A stretch of 5,806 bases of DNA from Porphyromonadaceae bacterium UBA7332 (lineage in GTDB: Bacteria; Bacteroidota; Bacteroidia; Bacteroidales; UBA7332), in the NCBI GenBank assembly GCA_002471225.1, contig DKPO01000042.1:14385-20190 (forward strand), written 5' to 3'. The notes under the pieces were generated by a model. It was not told where the DNA came from. It searched no databases and saw only the letters and a program-made list of their open reading frames with translations. This document shows positions 5,672 to 5,806 of this stretch, in pieces (the stretch's first letter is position 1; each line of letters opens with the position of its first letter). Position numbers and translations under genes: made by a program.

Positions 5672-5806
5672 GAAGATTTCACAGGAGGTAAGAGAGGTTA
5701 TCTCGTTATGACTCCCGAGACACGGTGTGCCCATCCGTGATTCACAATCGTACGGCATTCGAATTTAATGAACAAAATCAAATATATTGTTCGGATCAAT
5801 GCATTT
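5672..5806 (+). repeat. Second hairpin array, start only (half-hairpin E7)
   Basis: This begins with the 51-nt module (5672-5722, near-identical to 1683-1733). It then continues as in pair 2: right stem arm GCCCATCC (5729-5736), G-arm GTGATTCACAATCGTA (5737-5752) and T-arm TTGTTCGGATCAA (5787-5799), 50 nt apart as in pair 2. The left arm GGATGGGC and its GTAG head are missing, replaced by the GAAGATTTCACAGGAG module. The last 20 nt match 2053-2072 exactly. The unit is cut by the window edge; a minus-strand hairpin about 50 nt further right would be expected. Confidence 0.7.

Overview
The window looks like Bacteroidales chromosomal DNA. The best evidence is the large nuclease gene, whose sequence matches the AddB-like PD-(D/E)XK family of that order. 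Supporting signs are a candidate promoter of the Bacteroides type (TTG, 19-nt spacer, TAnnTTTG-like -7 box), starts without Shine-Dalgarno sequences, and AT-leaning composition. Genus cannot be fixed from the sequence alone.

There are two real protein genes, diverging from a repeat-filled intergenic region of about 1.2 kb. On the minus strand is glsA (605-1576), a complete serine-dependent glutaminase with its substrate-contacting residues in place. On the plus strand is a 954-residue AddB-like nuclease (2782-5646) with an intact RecB-type nuclease centre and a four-cysteine Fe-S signature. The two genes have no evident functional link. A helicase partner (AddA-like) for the nuclease is not in the window.

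The unusual content is between the genes. Six hairpins headed by the tetranucleotide GTAG, plus one half-hairpin, lie at 350-372, 1818-1868, 1976-2001, 2117-2166, 2273-2298, 2449-2479 and 5701-5744. Four of those between the genes form two convergent pairs with 107- and 106-nt spacers, the layout of REP/BIME (REPIN-type) elements in other bacteria. Flanking arms are conserved (13-mer TTGTTCGGATCAA five times; 16-mer GTGATTCACAATCGTA three times plus one diverged inverted copy), but the hairpin stems differ from copy to copy while staying perfectly paired. A 26-nt loop core occurs in opposite orientations in two copies. The same family lies beyond glsA (about 311-450) and starts again 25 nt after the nuclease stop codon, running off the right edge.

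Region by region: 1-300 holds no supported gene but a nested set of perfect inverted repeats (74-294). 300-604 holds a diverged, inverted copy of the hairpin family, ACTCC-rich modules and a weak glsA terminator candidate. 605-1576 is glsA. 1577-1682 is its upstream region. 1683-2479 is the hairpin array, with nothing recognisable in 1734-1817. 2480-2715 is a patch of short GAAGC/CAATCAACAG repeats. 2718-2747 is the nuclease promoter candidate. 2782-5646 is the nuclease. 5672-5806 is the start of a second hairpin array. No tRNA, rRNA, CRISPR array or transposase gene was seen.
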